This document shows positions 44,361 to 57,100 of a DNA stretch of 64,000 nt, in pieces (within the stretch, counting starts at the first letter, position 1; each line of letters starts with the position of its first letter). The notes beneath the pieces were generated by a model, which saw only the letters and a program-made list of their open reading frames with translations, was not told the DNA's origin and ran no database searches. The stretch lies in NCBI GenBank assembly GCA_047967505.1, contig CM106539.1; one strand, written 5' to 3'. This stretch comes from Dipteris shenzhenensis. Taxonomy: Eukaryota > Polypodiophyta > Polypodiopsida > Gleicheniales. The position numbers were made by a program, and so were the translations under genes.

Positions 44361-45435
44361 CTACATCCATTGTGCATGACCTGTCATGTGGTTTGACGCA
44401 CCTGAGTCAACATACCACACATCATTTCTTTCATATGCACTTGTCACAGAATTGGTCATGTGCTGCACCATAAACAGATGCTCATTTCTGTCATCACCCT
44501 GTCTACTAAAAGATGCATAATTGCTTTGCTGCAATTTTCCATTCATAATGTCATTCTGCTTTTTGTAGCATTCTTTAGCCATATGACCCATTTTACCACA
44601 GTAGTAGCATTCAACATTGCTGTTTGCATTTTGGCCTCTCTGCCATCCACCACGGCCTCTTTGGCTCCCCTTGCCTCTAGAGTTACCACCACCTCCTCCA
44701 TAGGACTTGTTTTCTTGAGTTTGCTGCATATTCTGATTTCTACCATGGCCTCCAGATCTTGGCCTCCTCTACCTCTGCCTCTACCTCTTCCAGCATTTGA
44801 GTAGAAGACAGTTTCTTTTTAAGTTACTCCTAAAGAAGATGCACCACCATTTCTCTACTCTTCAGAAATTAGAAGAGCAAACAACTCCTCAAAATCAAGA
44901 AATTTTACATGGATGGCAATGGATGTTCGGAACTGTGCATAATCCTTTCCTAGACCATTCAAGGTCACAGAAACTAGATCATCATCTTCCACTGGCGACC
45001 CAATGGAAGCAAGTGCATTTGCAATTTTCTTCACCTTCATGTGGTAGTCATTAATGCTCATATTTTCTCTCTGCACATTGTGCAACTCTTGCTTGAGCTG
45101 CATTTTCCTGGCTTGCGTATTTGTGCTGTACATTTTTGCCAAAGTATCCCATGCCTCCTTTGGCGTACTTGCATCCTGAATATGCACAATCATAGAATCC
45201 GAAATACTGATAGAAAGCTAGTACATAACTTTTCTGGCTGTCTCATGCCATCCTTTAGATGCCTGCATTTCCTGTTGATTGGGAACATTAGGAAGAACTG
45301 GTTCCTCTTCATTTCCTGTAATGAACTCCCAATAGCCTTTTCCCATAAGGAAATTCGTCATTCTAAACTTCCATGCCTGGAAGTTGTTCTTCTCAAGCTT
45401 TTCAGTGACAATCTATGAAAGAGAATCAGACGCCA
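44361..45435 (-). pseudogene. Copia gag and protease
   Basis: The frame starts at 45435 (MASDSLS, stop, then KNNFQAWKFRM, DUF4219-like). UBN2 is at 45193-44855 (DASTPKEAWDTLAKMY, QLKQELHNVQ, SIGSPVEDDDLV). A Gly/Arg-rich stretch leads to the knuckle CYYCGKMGHMAKEC near 44610-44570, and the protease WYVDSGASNHMTG lies at about 44405-44370. Two early stops and a frame gap (44855-44730) break it. The order gag-protease-integrase continues into 43867-43462, as in copia. Confidence 0.88.
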
Positions 45436-45911
45436 TTACAGAACACTGCAAAATATTCTGTCACTGCGAAAAACATAGCTTTTGCCTCACACGAGCAGAT
45501 CTGCAAAACTGATGAAAGTGGTATTTGACCACACAGTCACTTCCTAGTGACGATTTTGCATCAACAGGCAACAAGGATGATTCTGCAACTCCCAATATCT
45601 TTGCGCACAGGCATACGATGCAATTTCTGTGGCAACTTTTCATCGACCAGCAGAGCAGTGGTCGCATAGCAAAAACAGGGCCTTTTTTTGAGTGCCTGCG
45701 AAGAAATTCCGCCTTTAAAACGAGCCTCGAATCAAAAAAATAAAGTCACACCGTGAAGGGCATCTCAATCTAAGACAGTGCACTCTTGCACTTCCGGCTG
45801 TGCTACCTGCAGAGATTTGCTCCCAAACTCAAAAAAGGAAAGCAACACTGGTCCTCTTACCAGGACACCACGAACTTGGTTTGCTTTCTTGAGCTCCTTA
45901 CCATGAACCAG

Positions 45912-45923
45912 GCTCTGATACCA
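45912..45923 (-). other. Primer-binding site for initiator Met-tRNA (second minus copia)
   Basis: GCTCTGATACCA, perfect reverse complement of the site. It immediately abuts the presumed LTR end (minus strand ...TTCACA at 45925). It lies about 480 bases before the gag start at 45435, a normal leader length. Confidence 0.85.
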
Positions 45924-46165
45924 TGTGAAGATAGTGGGAGAGAGGGAAGGAGTCTCACTTGCGGCTTTCTCACATACACAATGGGGGAATACACACAAAG
46001 GTGGAGGCTGAAAACAGTTTTCCTCTTCTTAGTTGTGAAAGCCAAAAAGAACTCTAGTACAAAGAAATAGAAGAACCCTATATGTGGGTCTCAAACCAAA
46101 CTCAACTAACTAAGGTGGCATACTAACTGAGCCACAAACTAGAGTAGATAAGGATAGCTGTCATC
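45924..46165 (-). mobile_element. Probable copia 5' LTR
   Basis: The inner border is fixed by the primer site. The outer border is a guess at TGACAGCTATCC (minus strand, near 46165), before gypsy sequence resumes at about 46240. The region is pyrimidine-rich on the minus strand next to the primer site, as expected for U5/R. No partner LTR is available to confirm it. Confidence 0.45.
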
Positions 46166-46239
46166 CAGCTATTATTCATGGGCGGTGTACCAACCGCATC
46201 TGCAGCTAACAAGTCAGTGACATAAATGCACAACGGTCA

Positions 46240-47152
46240 CCCTGGCATATCACGAGTGGAGCTCGATATCTCAATACATGATGGGGGTGTCTTCGACCCC
46301 ACCACCCACAGAAAAGGTAACAAATTGAATCTATGCTTTCCCCAGATCTCACTCCAAGTGAGAAAGATGAGTTCCTTGAAATGTTCAAATGTTTCCTTGA
46401 CCTCTTCGCAACTAGCTACCACCATCTTCGCCATGTGACTGCCATAGAATACAAGATAGAGCTAAAGCCTCTGATGCTAAGCCAGTGGCTCAGAAGTATC
46501 GGAGATTAGGGCCCCTACAAATTGACGCTTTGCACTCAGAATTACAAAAGCTTGTAGAAGCTGGGTTTATTGTTCTGGTCCACAATACTGAATGGGTTTC
46601 ACCAGTGGTAGTAGTCACCCCAAAGAAAAACAAGAAGTGGCAGGTTTGCATCAATCATAAGAAGCTCAATGCCGCCACCAAGAGGGACCATCATCCTCTG
46701 CCCTTTCAAGACCTCATTCTTGAGAAGGTAAGTGGTCATGAGATGTATACTTTTTGTGATGGTTACTCTAGGTTTTATCAAATTAGAATTGTTGAGGAGG
46801 ATGTGCTTAAAACCACATTTGCCACACCCTGTAGGACGTTTGCATTCAAAGTAATGCCATTTGGCCTCATAGATTTATGCAGATGGTGTTTGCTCCTTAT
46901 TTGGGGGATTTCTTGGAGGTGTTTTTAGATGATTTTTGTATATTCTTGGCACAGAAGGAGCATGTCATGAAGGTTAGGTTGGCCTTCCAAAGGGTCAATG
47001 ATGCAAATGGCAGCCTCAACCCTGATAAATGCACCATTGGAGCCACTCAAGGGAGGTTACTGGGACATATTGTCTCATTCGAGGGCATCAAGCCTGACCC
47101 TGAGAAGGTAGAAGCTATCCTCAAGCTCTCCCCATCAACAACCAAATGTTAG
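46240..47152 (+). pseudogene. Gypsy reverse transcriptase (plus element), 5' truncated
   Basis: The RT N-terminal region starts within 46340-46480 (EKDEFLEMFKCFLDLFA, then a frame break), followed by 46485-46928: EAGFIVLVHNTEWVSPVVVV, QVCINHKKLNAATKRDHHPLPF, FCDGYSRFYQIRI, VMPFGL. A frame shift then leads to 46877-47152 with catalytic VFLDDFCIFL, SLNPDKCTIGA and LLGHIVSFEGI. Gag and protease are missing on the left, where the copia LTR lies. Confidence 0.8.
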
Positions 47153-47700
47153 GTATGCTCATTTGTCAATCTAGCAGGATACTATCATCGCTTCATTGAT
47201 CAATATGCTGCTTTGATGCGACCCTTGACTATGCTATTAAAAGATGGGGTTGATTTCTCTTGGGATGAGGATTGTGATCATGGGTTTGAACAAATCAAGA
47301 GTGCTCTGGCTTTAGAACCAATTCTACGCAATCCTGATTGGTCAAAGACTTTCTATATCAATCTTGGGTTTGGTGAGCACACTCTGGCAGGTATTCTTCT
47401 CCAACAAGGGGAGGATCAGTTCATGTATCCCATTCGATTTGCTTCTCGACAATTGCTCGAAACTAAACAATGCTAATTTGAGGCTAACAAGCATGCCTTG
47501 TCTTTGGTGTTCTGCATTGAGAAATTTAAGCATTATGTGGCTAGAAAGTCCTTCACTATAATCTCTAGCAATGGTCTTGCAAAGCAAGTTCTTCAATCAC
47601 CAAATCCCATGGGCTGGTTGGCCAAATGGTTGGCAGTTTTACAAGAATATGAATTTTATTTCAAAATTGTAAAAGGGGGTTGTTCCAACTTGAAGAGTGC
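47153..47700 (+). pseudogene. Gypsy RNase H (plus element)
   Basis: The 47213-47476 frame reads the connection domain and first part (DFSWDEDCDHGFEQIK, FYINLGFGEHTLAGIL, where the usual catalytic TDAS is replaced, FASRQLLETKQC). The rest follows from 47498 (LSLVFCIEKFKHYV, NPMGWLAKWLAVLQEYEF). Loss of the first Asp shows it is inactive. A TAG and a frame change separate the pieces. Confidence 0.75.
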
Positions 47701-49060
47701 TTTGATTGATTTAGAGGGGTGCCTCGATGTAACCCTTGTAGTGGCCATAGAAGTTGGGGATCCATGGTATGGTGGTATCTACAGGTTTTTGACTGCTTTC
47801 TCCTTTCCTCCCGAAAGTACTAGCTATGAGAGAAAGAAGATCCGAAGAGATAGTAGGCACTACACTCTCTTTGATGGGGTGTTGTACCATCAAGGCATGG
47901 CTGGGGTACTAAGATGGGCTATTGATGCAGATGAAGTACCTAAGGTATTGAAGCATTATCATGATGGATTTTGTGGAGGCCACTATGCTAGTGGCTATAC
48001 AGCTAAGAAGATTTTACATGCTGGGTACTATTGGCTGACCTTATTCAAGAATGTCACTATGTATTACAAAACTTGTGAACCATTCCAATTCTTTGGTAGG
48101 AAGGATTTGCATCTTGGGCAACATCATCCAGTGATGTCCATCCATCCGTTTCAGAAGTGGGAAATAGATTTTGTCGGACCCCTGCCCATGACTGCCCGCA
48201 AAATGAAGTATCTTTTGGTAGCCACTCAGTATGTCACTAAGTGGGTTGAAGCTATCGCCCTCCTCGCTGCAAATGGCAAGGCAGTTTTGAATTTCATATT
48301 TGAATGTATCTGCACAAGGTTTGGGATACCCATGGAAATAGTATCTGACCATGGGAGTCCATTCTTAAATGAAGCAGTGGAGTTGCTCATGGATTGCATG
48401 GGTATTGATCATTGCACTTCTAGCATCTATTATCCAGCATCCATGGGACAAATGGAGTAGACCAATGGCTCCTTTGTAAATCCATGGGGAAAATGGCCAA
48501 AGGGAACAGGAGCCAGTGGGATTAGAAGGTCACTGAAGCCGTGTGGGCTTACAACATCACCTATAAAATGTCTACAGGTCACACTCCTTTTGAGTTGGTG
48601 TATCGTACTGAGGTAGTTTTACCACTAGAGATAGAGATTCAAGGAGATGGCCTTGAGATTGGCACAAGAACAGAGGATGATAGAAGATGAACATGTAGAG
48701 GCCAGGTTGGTACAACTTGAGAAGTTAAATGAAATCTGATGCCTTGCACTACATCAAAGAGAGATCCAAAAGAACCGACAAAAGGCCCGCTTGGATGCTA
48801 AGATTCGCAAGGGATGGGAAAGACACTTTGATGAGGGAGATGTTGTGCTATGCTTTGATAACAGATTGGACTACCAAATGGATAAAAAGTTCCTTCCACT
48901 ATGGACCGGTCCATACAAAGTCATAAAGGAACGTAGCAATAAGTCTGTACAAGTTCAGGAGCTGCATGAGCCATATGGCAAGAAGGTGATCAACAAGCGT
49001 TATCTCAAGCCCTTCTTTGGGCATGATGGTCCCAGGCATGGAAATGCTGTGCATTCCCTG
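47701..49060 (+). pseudogene. Gypsy integrase (plus element)
   Basis: The long frame 47498-48460 includes the H2C2 finger (HYHDGFCGGHYASGYTAKK, C-x2-F in place of the second C-x2-C), then the rve core with WEIDFVGPL (Asp), EIVSDHGSPF (Asp) and the Glu in MGQME. A stop follows at 48458. The C-terminal part continues in 48791-49087 (VVLCFDNRLDYQMDKKF, GPYKVI, KKVINKRYLKPFF). It would insert the element's DNA. Confidence 0.82.
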
Positions 49061-49062
49061 CC

Positions 49063-50050
49063 TGGGGGGGGGAACTGTTATGGATAAAATTGACCAAGGT
49101 AAAAGGCATAAATATGTGTGTGTGCTTGTATGTGTGGCAATACTATAATAAAATATGATGTGCACAGGGCCCAGGGTTGAGGTGACAGGGCATGACCATG
49201 TGCCACCCTTCCACATAAGAGGACCCGTAAGGTGTGTTGTACATAATCCATGGTAGTAATATCATAAAATGTTAAGGTGGCATGGTTCCTTCATGTGCCA
49301 CCCCTCCACCTAGGCGGTCCCATGCGTGAATTTAGTGAGACATGGCCCAAGGACCATGGGAGAAGTAATATAAAATAGGTGGAGATGGATATTATATTGG
49401 ATTATTCCCTCCATGTAGGATAGGCCTATGCAGGGGGGGGGTGTAGATAGTCCAAGAATGCAAGTTAAATAATGGGGAAAGTAGGATGAGGTGTCAAGAC
49501 TCCTTGTGCCAACCCTCCACTTGTCCTCCTAGATGTTTGAACGTATTATCAAATTGGGAAGAGACCAAGGGAGTATCTTAGACTTAGGATATGGGGTTTG
49601 ATTTATGTGGAAAAATGAGGCAAAAGGTTGTCGCACACAATTGAGAGTGTGTACCCACCTAGCCCACATGGGAGATTCCCCCACACAACCATGCATGTGG
49701 GAGGATGCATTTATTGGGAGAGACCCCCTCTCTTGGCTATAAAAGGAGGGGGCTATTCCTTGATGGGACACGCTCATTCTTGTAAAGCCACCTAGCTAGT
49801 ACTTTGATTTCCCCCCATCCTTCCTTTCAAATAAAGCACGACTCTCTTCCCTTATGTCTCCATCTCTACATTCCACATTCTTAGATCTCTTTTGGCATTA
49901 AGTAGTTATTTTGGGCTATCTAGTCACCTTGTCTGGCCTTCTCTTCAAGACAAACTATTGGGCTGTTGGATGGCATCCATTCTCTTGGTCCTGATTTTTG
50001 CTTTGTTTTTCCTTTGCTACTTTTATTATTTCCCTAGTGTGATTGAGACA
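49063..50050 (+). mobile_element. Polypurine tract and 3' LTR of the plus gypsy element
   Basis: A run of nine G then AAC (49064-49075) is followed by TGTTATGGATAAAA (49076), the usual polypurine/LTR-start layout right after integrase. A TATA box is present in GGCTATAAAAGG (about 49735) and AATAAA near 49832. The end is placed at GATTGAGACA (50050), just before copia leader sequence. Its middle part matches the inverted LTR at 38840-39180. Confidence 0.65.
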
Positions 50051-50089
50051 GTGGTTTCACAGACACTTTGAGTACATTTCTTGCATCAT

Positions 50090-51620
50090 GACTACCACTA
50101 GAAACCTCAATTTGGAGGCATCTACTAAGCTAGACAATTCCAATTACGGTGCATGGAAATACCAAATGGAGACCATTCTTGTACTTCAAGACAAATGGGA
50201 GTATGTCGATGGATCTACACCTAGACCATTGGACGATCCAGGCAACAATAGCTCTACTCCATCTGTTCTCGTAGCACCATTAGTAGGATCTCCAGTGGGA
50301 TCTCTAGCTACACCAACAGTGTTCGCACCTATAGCAGATCCTACCATTGCCTGAGAACAAGACGAATGGGATAAGAAAGACAAGTAGCATATCATCTGAT
50401 CAAGCAGAATGTGCAAGATGTCATGGTAGGATAGCTCAACACAGTCAAGATATCAAAAGAAGCATGGGATATGTTTGCAGCTCTTTATGAGTCCAAGAAC
50501 ACTTCCACGATTCTCACATTGAGAAACCAAATCAACCAAAGTTTCTGCAATAGCAATGAAACTAGTCATGCTTATGTACTCAAGATCAAATATTATAACA
50601 ATCAACTCGCAGCAGTAGGAGAGAATATGAATCGAGTAGAAATGGTTCAAGTCATCCTGAATGGACTAGGAGAGGGATATGAGAAACTAGTCCAGAGTAT
50701 TGCCATACAACAGTAAATTTTAACACTGAAAGAGCTCCAATTAGTCTTGGTGAAGAAATCAGGACTCAAGCCATTCATGCACGGAAAGGTTATTGCAATG
50801 ATCAAGCATTTATAGCTTCAAATAGAAGTAGAGGTAGAGGCAATAGATCATTCCAGCGAAGTGATCATCATTAGCAACAAAATCAGCATCACAATCAGAA
50901 TCAGCATCAGCATCATCAGCATTAGAATCAAAGAGGAAATCATTCCAACTGAGGAAGATTCCAAGCATGACTGAATACATCCACCGATGTGTCAAACATT
51001 TAATGTAACTACTGTCATAAGTTTGGACACTATGAAAGATATTGTTGCAAGAAGTAATACGACCAAGGCGATCAATCCAACAGCAATCGAGGGAATTTTC
51101 GAGGAAGAGAAAATCATCGTGGTGGACATTCTAGTCACAGTAATTATGCAAATGAACCTAAGAATATATTCTTTGCAAGTGAGGATATGCAAAAGACTGA
51201 AACAATTTATCTTTACACTAATTTCAATTCAAAAGGGGACTGTAGTTATCAAGTCGATCAACCAAAGCAGGATCCTTGGTACATCGATAGTGGTGCATCA
51301 TCTCATATGACAAAGCATTAGGAATGGTTCACAGAGATGAAACCATTAAAAGGTCAGAAGATTGTCATCCATATGGCAGATAATACACCTAATCCAATTC
51401 AAAGGGAAGGCATTGTCTCTGTGAACAATTTCATTGGTACAAAAGGATAGGTGAAAGATGTACTCTATGTTTCGAAGCTCAGCAAGAACCTCTTGTCAGT
51501 AGGTCAAATGATGGAACACAACTACGAGTCATCTTTGATGGAGATGAATGCACTATCAGAGACAACTTGCAATCTGCCATATGGAACTTCCTCAAGAGAC
51601 TGTCAACATATTTTAGTTGA
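50090..51620 (+). pseudogene. Copia gag and protease (plus copy)
   Basis: Frames 50090-50354 (MTTTRNLNLEASTKLDNSNY, WKYQMETILVLQDKW) and 50471-50716 (MFAALYESKNTSTILTLRNQ, QVILNGLGEGYE) form DUF4219 plus UBN2. A His/Gln-rich stretch lies near 50860-50940. The knuckle CNYCHKFGHYERYC is at about 51008-51050 and the protease WYIDSGASSHMTK at about 51280-51320, followed by a pre-integrase part. Stops are frequent. The copia sequence changes strand near 51620. Confidence 0.85.
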
Positions 51621-51844
51621 CTCATGAAGGTGCTTTTTGAATCTCTCCAGAACTCAATTCCAAGACAATAGTGCATAAGTCCAAGATCTTTCATGTCGAA
51701 CTCTATAGGTAAGTCTTGTTTCAATTTCTTGATGAAGCTGTCATTGCTTCTGGTCATAATCAGATCATTTATGTACAAAAGTGCAATAGTAATGTCTTCC
51801 CCTTGAACTTTGTAGTAGAGACTATGATTTGCATTAGACTTCAT
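51479..51844 (-). pseudogene. Copia reverse transcriptase fragment, antisense
   Basis: The minus frame reads LLYINDLIMTRSN (Y-I-N-D instead of the catalytic Y-V-D-D), QDLPIEFDMKDLG, HYCLGIEFWRDS and SQLKYVDSLLRKF, the palm-thumb part of RVT_2. The lost catalytic Asp shows it is dead. It lies head-on to the copia gag at its left, so it comes from a second, opposite copy or a local inversion. Confidence 0.8.
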
Positions 51845-51899
51845 GTATCCTAGATTAGCAAAATACTTGTCAATTGTGCTTTGATTGCGGGGCTAGTGA

Positions 51900-53600
51900 A
51901 ACCAGACCAAAGACCCTAAAATGAATCTGTATTTAGCTTTGAAACCCTAAAAATGAATCACTACTAGTAGAAACGAAGCCTAGATCGATTCACAGCAGTT
52001 AATCACCAAGATAGATTTTAAATTTTATAAATAACAGGAACAGAAATTGCTACTTTGAGGAAATATTTTTGCAATATCTCACAATAACTTCGCGATAGAA
52101 ACTGTAGAGCAACACCTTGAGCTCAAATGGTCCCTCTAAGTAGAACTAGGATATGCTAAACCTTCATTGTGTGAGCTCTGGTCAACCTCTGCATCATGTA
52201 TGGTCTTGTGTCCTTGGCTCACTTCTCTGTGCCATCTCTTCCTATTGACCCATGTTGTCCTCATGTTAGCCATCTCCTCCTCTTCTACTCCACTATATCC
52301 TAGGGATAACCCAAAATCATAGAAGTCTATGATATGTCATTGCGCATGGTTAGCCTTATATGGAATTGTCACCTCCTACACCCTAATTTGCTACAATAAA
52401 GTCTCTCTGCATCATTGCATCTCCATCAAATAGAGGCAAACAAAAATCTAGCCGTAAAGGAGAGAGTGTCCCAAAACCATGACCCTACTGAAAGAGACAA
52501 TGGTACAGCCCTCAAATCTCATAGTAGACTAGTCAAATGCATAGGAAGTGCTCATCTATGTCTACCTCTGCCAGTGTGTGTAGCCTACATATCCTCTTGT
52601 CCCTAGTCATGCTTGTGGTACTTCTTGCCTTGATCCTTAGCTAATGTTATAAGACTCGCATCTCTCCGGTGGCAATCCTCTATGTGTGTGTGTGTGTGGT
52701 AGATTGAAACATATGACACGTTTGATCTCATCTCGTGAGATCTCCAAAGATGAGGCACCCAAGCTATACTAGAAGGGGGGTAGGCGGTCCATCTATATAC
52801 CTAGACTATCAAACCATATGGATATGCATGCATACTAGGCCATGCAAACTCCACTCGGCTAGTTGTCTTGAGGACTCTAGTGCCACCCTTGGTAGTCTCC
52901 ATCTAGGCAAGACCCAAACCCTATGGAGACATGTCACTGTTTAGGAGATGGCATCAATCTAGAGTGGTGTCATAGCAAACTCAACCTGTATGATACAATG
53001 AGGAACTAAGGGATACTCTAAATCATCTCCCATAATCACATGTAGCCTCTCAAATCTCCATCACTGAATCACCGATAGGTCACTCCCAAGGTGTTGCATA
53101 CATGGTTGTTGACCTCACAAGTGTATCAAGCCGTCCCTACAATGGAAGGTCCTAAAAGTGTGCCTGAAAGCATTGTCACTCTAACCAAGCCAGAGCATCA
53201 TCCCCTCATGTGATTCATGCCCTGGTTTCTTGAGTCATTGTGGCCTTGCCAAGACTACCCCTAGGTGTGGGAGTTAGCTACCAACCAATGAGAGAGTTCA
53301 TCTACTCTACCAGGGTCAGTAAGACCTCTGACATTAAGAGTCATAAAAGAGATGGGTTTACTTACCATTATTTTTTTGACCCTTCTTAGCCCTAGGATTG
53401 GGGCTTTCCCCTTGAGAAACTACTCCTTTAATTTGTGCTTGTCTCCTTTTGTTTTGAACAATGGTAAAAACTTTCCCTTGGAGAGTAAATTCCTTCTCTA
53501 TAGGGAGAGGGTGGGGGCTCTCTTCTTCAAATTATTCTTCCTCTATGAAAGCTATGCGACCATGTTGCTCCCTCTATTACCCTCATCTTCAAATTCTTTT
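51900..53600. other. Region without a recognised gene
   Basis: Only short frames without known domains are present. A short (TG)n tract lies near 52684-52698. Nothing resembles an LTR pair or a structural RNA. Confidence 0.5.
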
Positions 53601-53630
53601 CAATCCCTATTCTCGTTCCATGTCAACAAC

Positions 53631-54310
53631 TTAATTCTCATTCTCTCTGATCCACTTCTTAGTTTCTTGTTCAATCAAGGCATTTTTTCTAGAGATGGGA
53701 GTGTCTTTGTCCTTGCCTTGGATTATAATTGCTTGTAAGTTACCTACACGGTCCTTAGATCCACTACGAGGTGCAGAAGGAGGTGCTCCTTTGGTTTTTC
53801 CTTGGGAACCCATTTCTCCTTAGAGGGAGTTGGGAATCTTTGTGGGGATATACGGGGCTTGTGGAGTTACAACAGGTGCTTTTGGTTTGGATTTCTTTTG
53901 AGGAAGGTTCTTGACATTGTGGCTTTATAGACCACATAGAAAACAAGAGTTAGCTAAATTCTTGTACACTAATTCTTGCTCTCTAAAAATAGAGCCATTC
54001 ATGTTCCCTATCACAAGGGTGTTGGGCAGATCTTTAGCCATGTCCATCATAACACAGACTTGGGGGTTACCTCTGGGGTTAATGAAATTTTATGTTTCAA
54101 TACCTAGTACCTTACCCAAACTATTGCAAAGGATTGGTAGCTGGTTGTATAGTGCTAGAGGGCAAGCTCTAATTCTATCAAAACTACCCAAACTGGGATC
54201 TTGGTGGATCATTGGTTATTAGGAGAAAGATCCATAGACCACCACTCAAGATTTATAGGTTTGAAAGAGAAGACCGATAAGTTGTTGAAAGAAGATCTTG
54301 AGGCTTAATA
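53631..54310 (-). pseudogene. LINE ORF1 relic (DUF4283 + zinc knuckle)
   Basis: Minus translation from 54310 shows the end of a DUF4283-type domain: PVWVVLIELEL, LCNSLGKVLGIE, PQVCVMMDMAKDLP, then NLANSCFLCGL followed by a stop and SHNVKNLP, a degraded CCHC knuckle. Next comes a Pro/Lys/Ser tail, as in the intact LINE ORF1 at 5713-6930. Multiple stops. No ORF2 was found on its 3' (left) side. Confidence 0.7.
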
Positions 54311-54319
54311 TGACATGAA

Positions 54320-56030
54320 CTAATATATATCTAGGGGTTTAAAGGGGTTGATTGGGTCGGATGGGTAGGTTCCGGGAAACATAGCACTTCCTTCATAGAT
54401 ACCTCTACAAGTAGCTCAAAACACTTTGCAAACTATCAATAGACATAGAGGCCTATATAACTTCTAGTAGCAGAGACATGATATAAAAAATTAAAACACA
54501 TTTACATATGTGGCTTGAATGGCCTTCACTTTTATATAAGTTTTTTAAGAAACAGAGAAGCGGTTGGAAACTTATGGACATTTTACAGGAAGGGAGCAAA
54601 AACTATTTGAAAAATAAACAATCATACATAGAGACTCATAGCTTTTGGATTTCACATCTAATGTAAATATTGAAAATATAATGTGATGTGCCTTGAGGAG
54701 AGCTTCGTGCTCATATAAGTTTTGTCAAAATTGGAGCATCGAGTAGAAAGTTATGAACAAAATACTGACAGGGGATCAAACAGTCATAAAAGACACCTAC
54801 TCCTTCTATTGATGCCGACTTGGGAGAATACTCCCTCCATGCTCAGACTTCATCAACCATACAAGTCCCATAGAGGTCTCCTAGGAGGTAGGTAAGAGCT
54901 CCCTTCATGGATTGAGAAATGGATAAACCATGTATGCACAATGAGCAGCCGAATAGACAACACTTTTGAACACTTTGAAAGAAAGAGCAATGGAAAAAGG
55001 GGAGAGACACTCAAGAGAGAGAACCTGAAGTGACTTTCATTACGAAGAGTGAAAATCTACTCAAATGCAACTCAAAATATTACAAAAACAAGGGAGAAGA
55101 AGAGGTTTCATACATACAAGGGAGCAGGAGCTCCAAGACTACTCATAGAAAGAGAATGAACTAGAGAGATATGGATTCAAGAGTCTACATAAGAGGAAAT
55201 CTACAAGAGGGAGAGAGAAGGCTCATAGAAGAGGCTTGAGGGGACTAGAGCTACAATAGCATGAGGATCAATGATGGAAGAGATGTTGAAAAGGGAGAGT
55301 AGGGCTCCTTTTATAGAGATTTTGTCACCCTCTTTCACCCATTTACAATTTCTGCTTGTAGATTCCTTTTCCCATCAGTCACATAAGCCCATATGTCACC
55401 ATCCATGTCCTTTTTGGCTACTCTTGACATGTGTCCCATCAAAAGATGCTCAAGACTCCTTCACCCATTTACAATTTCTGCTTGTAGATTCCTTTTCCCA
55501 TCAATCACATAAGCCCATATGTCACCATCCATGTCCTTTTTGGCTACTCTTCACATGTGTCCCATCAAAAGATGCTCAAGACTCTTAAAATATTGAGAAA
55601 TTCAAGAGTCTCCCTATATGGAGCCCATAGGGAGCCTCTCTTTTCCAAATGTCCACGTCCTTCTTATTCCACATAGGAATTCTAGAAGGATTCCTCTTGG
55701 CTCCACACTCCCCCACATGCCTTCCACACACTTGGCATGTGATCTCTCTTCCATTATTGGAACACATAAACATGAGACCCACTCTTGATATGACTCACTC
55801 TTCCTATTTTCTAAAATCCCCATAGTATCCCATACACAAATAATTCTCATCCCATACCAAGGTATTTATCATTCATACACATGGCATTTAGAATGATCCA
55901 TTCCACTCATCCTCTCAATCCCATACAATATCTTAGAAAGTAGAAATAAGTGAGAGACACTAGGCCATCACTTGATACTCACACTCTTATCAAACATAGA
56001 GAAAATCAATACCAATGCCAAATAAAAGAT
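54320..56030. other. Region without a recognised gene
   Basis: No coding domain seen. It contains a 126-bp tandem duplication (listed separately). Confidence 0.5.
55334..55585. repeat. 126-bp tandem duplication
   Basis: Two units (55334-55459 and 55460-55585) differ at about two positions. The period is a multiple of three, which is why an open frame spans both copies, but that frame has no recognisable domain and I do not consider it a gene. Confidence 0.9.
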
Positions 56031-56039
56031 ATTAACTTT

Positions 56040-57100
56040 TGGCATCACAGTATCCAGTGCATTATCTAGAAGGAGTAGAAGGCTTGATCTCTATTTGTGA
56101 AAATCAAGTTTCTCCAAACACATATTGAGCACCAATCAAGTGTTACAAATGTGGAGAGAATCATTAAATTGTAGAATGTCCTCATTATGTTAGCCTTACT
56201 ACTTTCCAAGCAATCTATTGGGACTATGGAATTAGTCATGCTTGTATGGATTTTCCCCTCAAATCAAACCCACACAACCAAATGATGCTAAGATTGATGT
56301 TTCATTAGGCATTATTGGGATGACCAACACAGTGTAGAGTCCACAAGTACAAAGTCACACAATCTATGAATGTCATCACAAAGCATCATTCTATTCTTGT
56401 TCAGCCAAGGAGGTCTCTGAAAAGAAAATGCAAGTTCCCATTCCTACACGAAGTAAAGAGGAGAAAAGTACATCAACTTCTAGTCCCGACTCTCATACAA
56501 AAGAAGTCCCATATCCTAATACTAAATTGAAGATGGTTTGATATCAAGCACTCTAACAATGGGTAGAAAAGGAACTTTTCAATTTGATACTGAAAAGCAA
56601 GCACAAGATCCTATCCCTAACCTTGCCCCAACAAGACACCATAATTGAATCTTAGTTCCATCAACAAGAATTACACCACAATGTTCCACAATGCCAATTG
56701 GAGGCACTTTTAAGCTGCCCCATGACCGTTCCCATTGGAATCCTCTTATACAATTGTCCCAACCTCTAAAAGAGCTTCAAAGGATGGCTTGAATTATCAA
56801 GTCTTCCTCCACCTATGGAGGAAAAAAAAGTGTCCTTGTTTGATTGGGTGAAACAGATGACATATGTAATATCAATGTGTCTTTGACCCATAAAGCACAT
56901 AACAAAATTCGAGCCATTGTGGATGGTGTAGAAGATGTTAATGTCTTATCAAAATACCTTTATGATGAATGGGGTCTCCCACCAATGAATAAGGCTCCAT
57001 TTAATGTTCTCCTTGCAAATAATTCACACAAAAAATCCTTGGGCATTGTGGATGGGTGTTATAACCACATTGGTTTGTAATGTCATTTGATGGATGATGG
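56040..57100 (+). pseudogene. Gypsy gag knuckle and protease relic
   Basis: A CYKCGENH...VEC knuckle lies at about 56145-56185, and 56844-57080 reads a retropepsin-like segment (LTHKAHNKIRAIVDGVEDVNV, LYDEWGLPPM, VLLANNSHKKSLGIVDG) resembling gypsy protease with D-G-V for D-G/S-G. The part between is broken. No RT follows on the right. Confidence 0.55.

Noticed and set aside
53911-54222. A 103-codon + strand frame
   Set aside because: The opposite strand reads a LINE ORF1 (DUF4283) with its knuckle, so this is its shadow.
55271-55588. A repeat-containing 105-codon open frame
   Set aside because: It is open only because the 126-bp duplication is a multiple of three. There is no domain, and the surroundings are non-coding.
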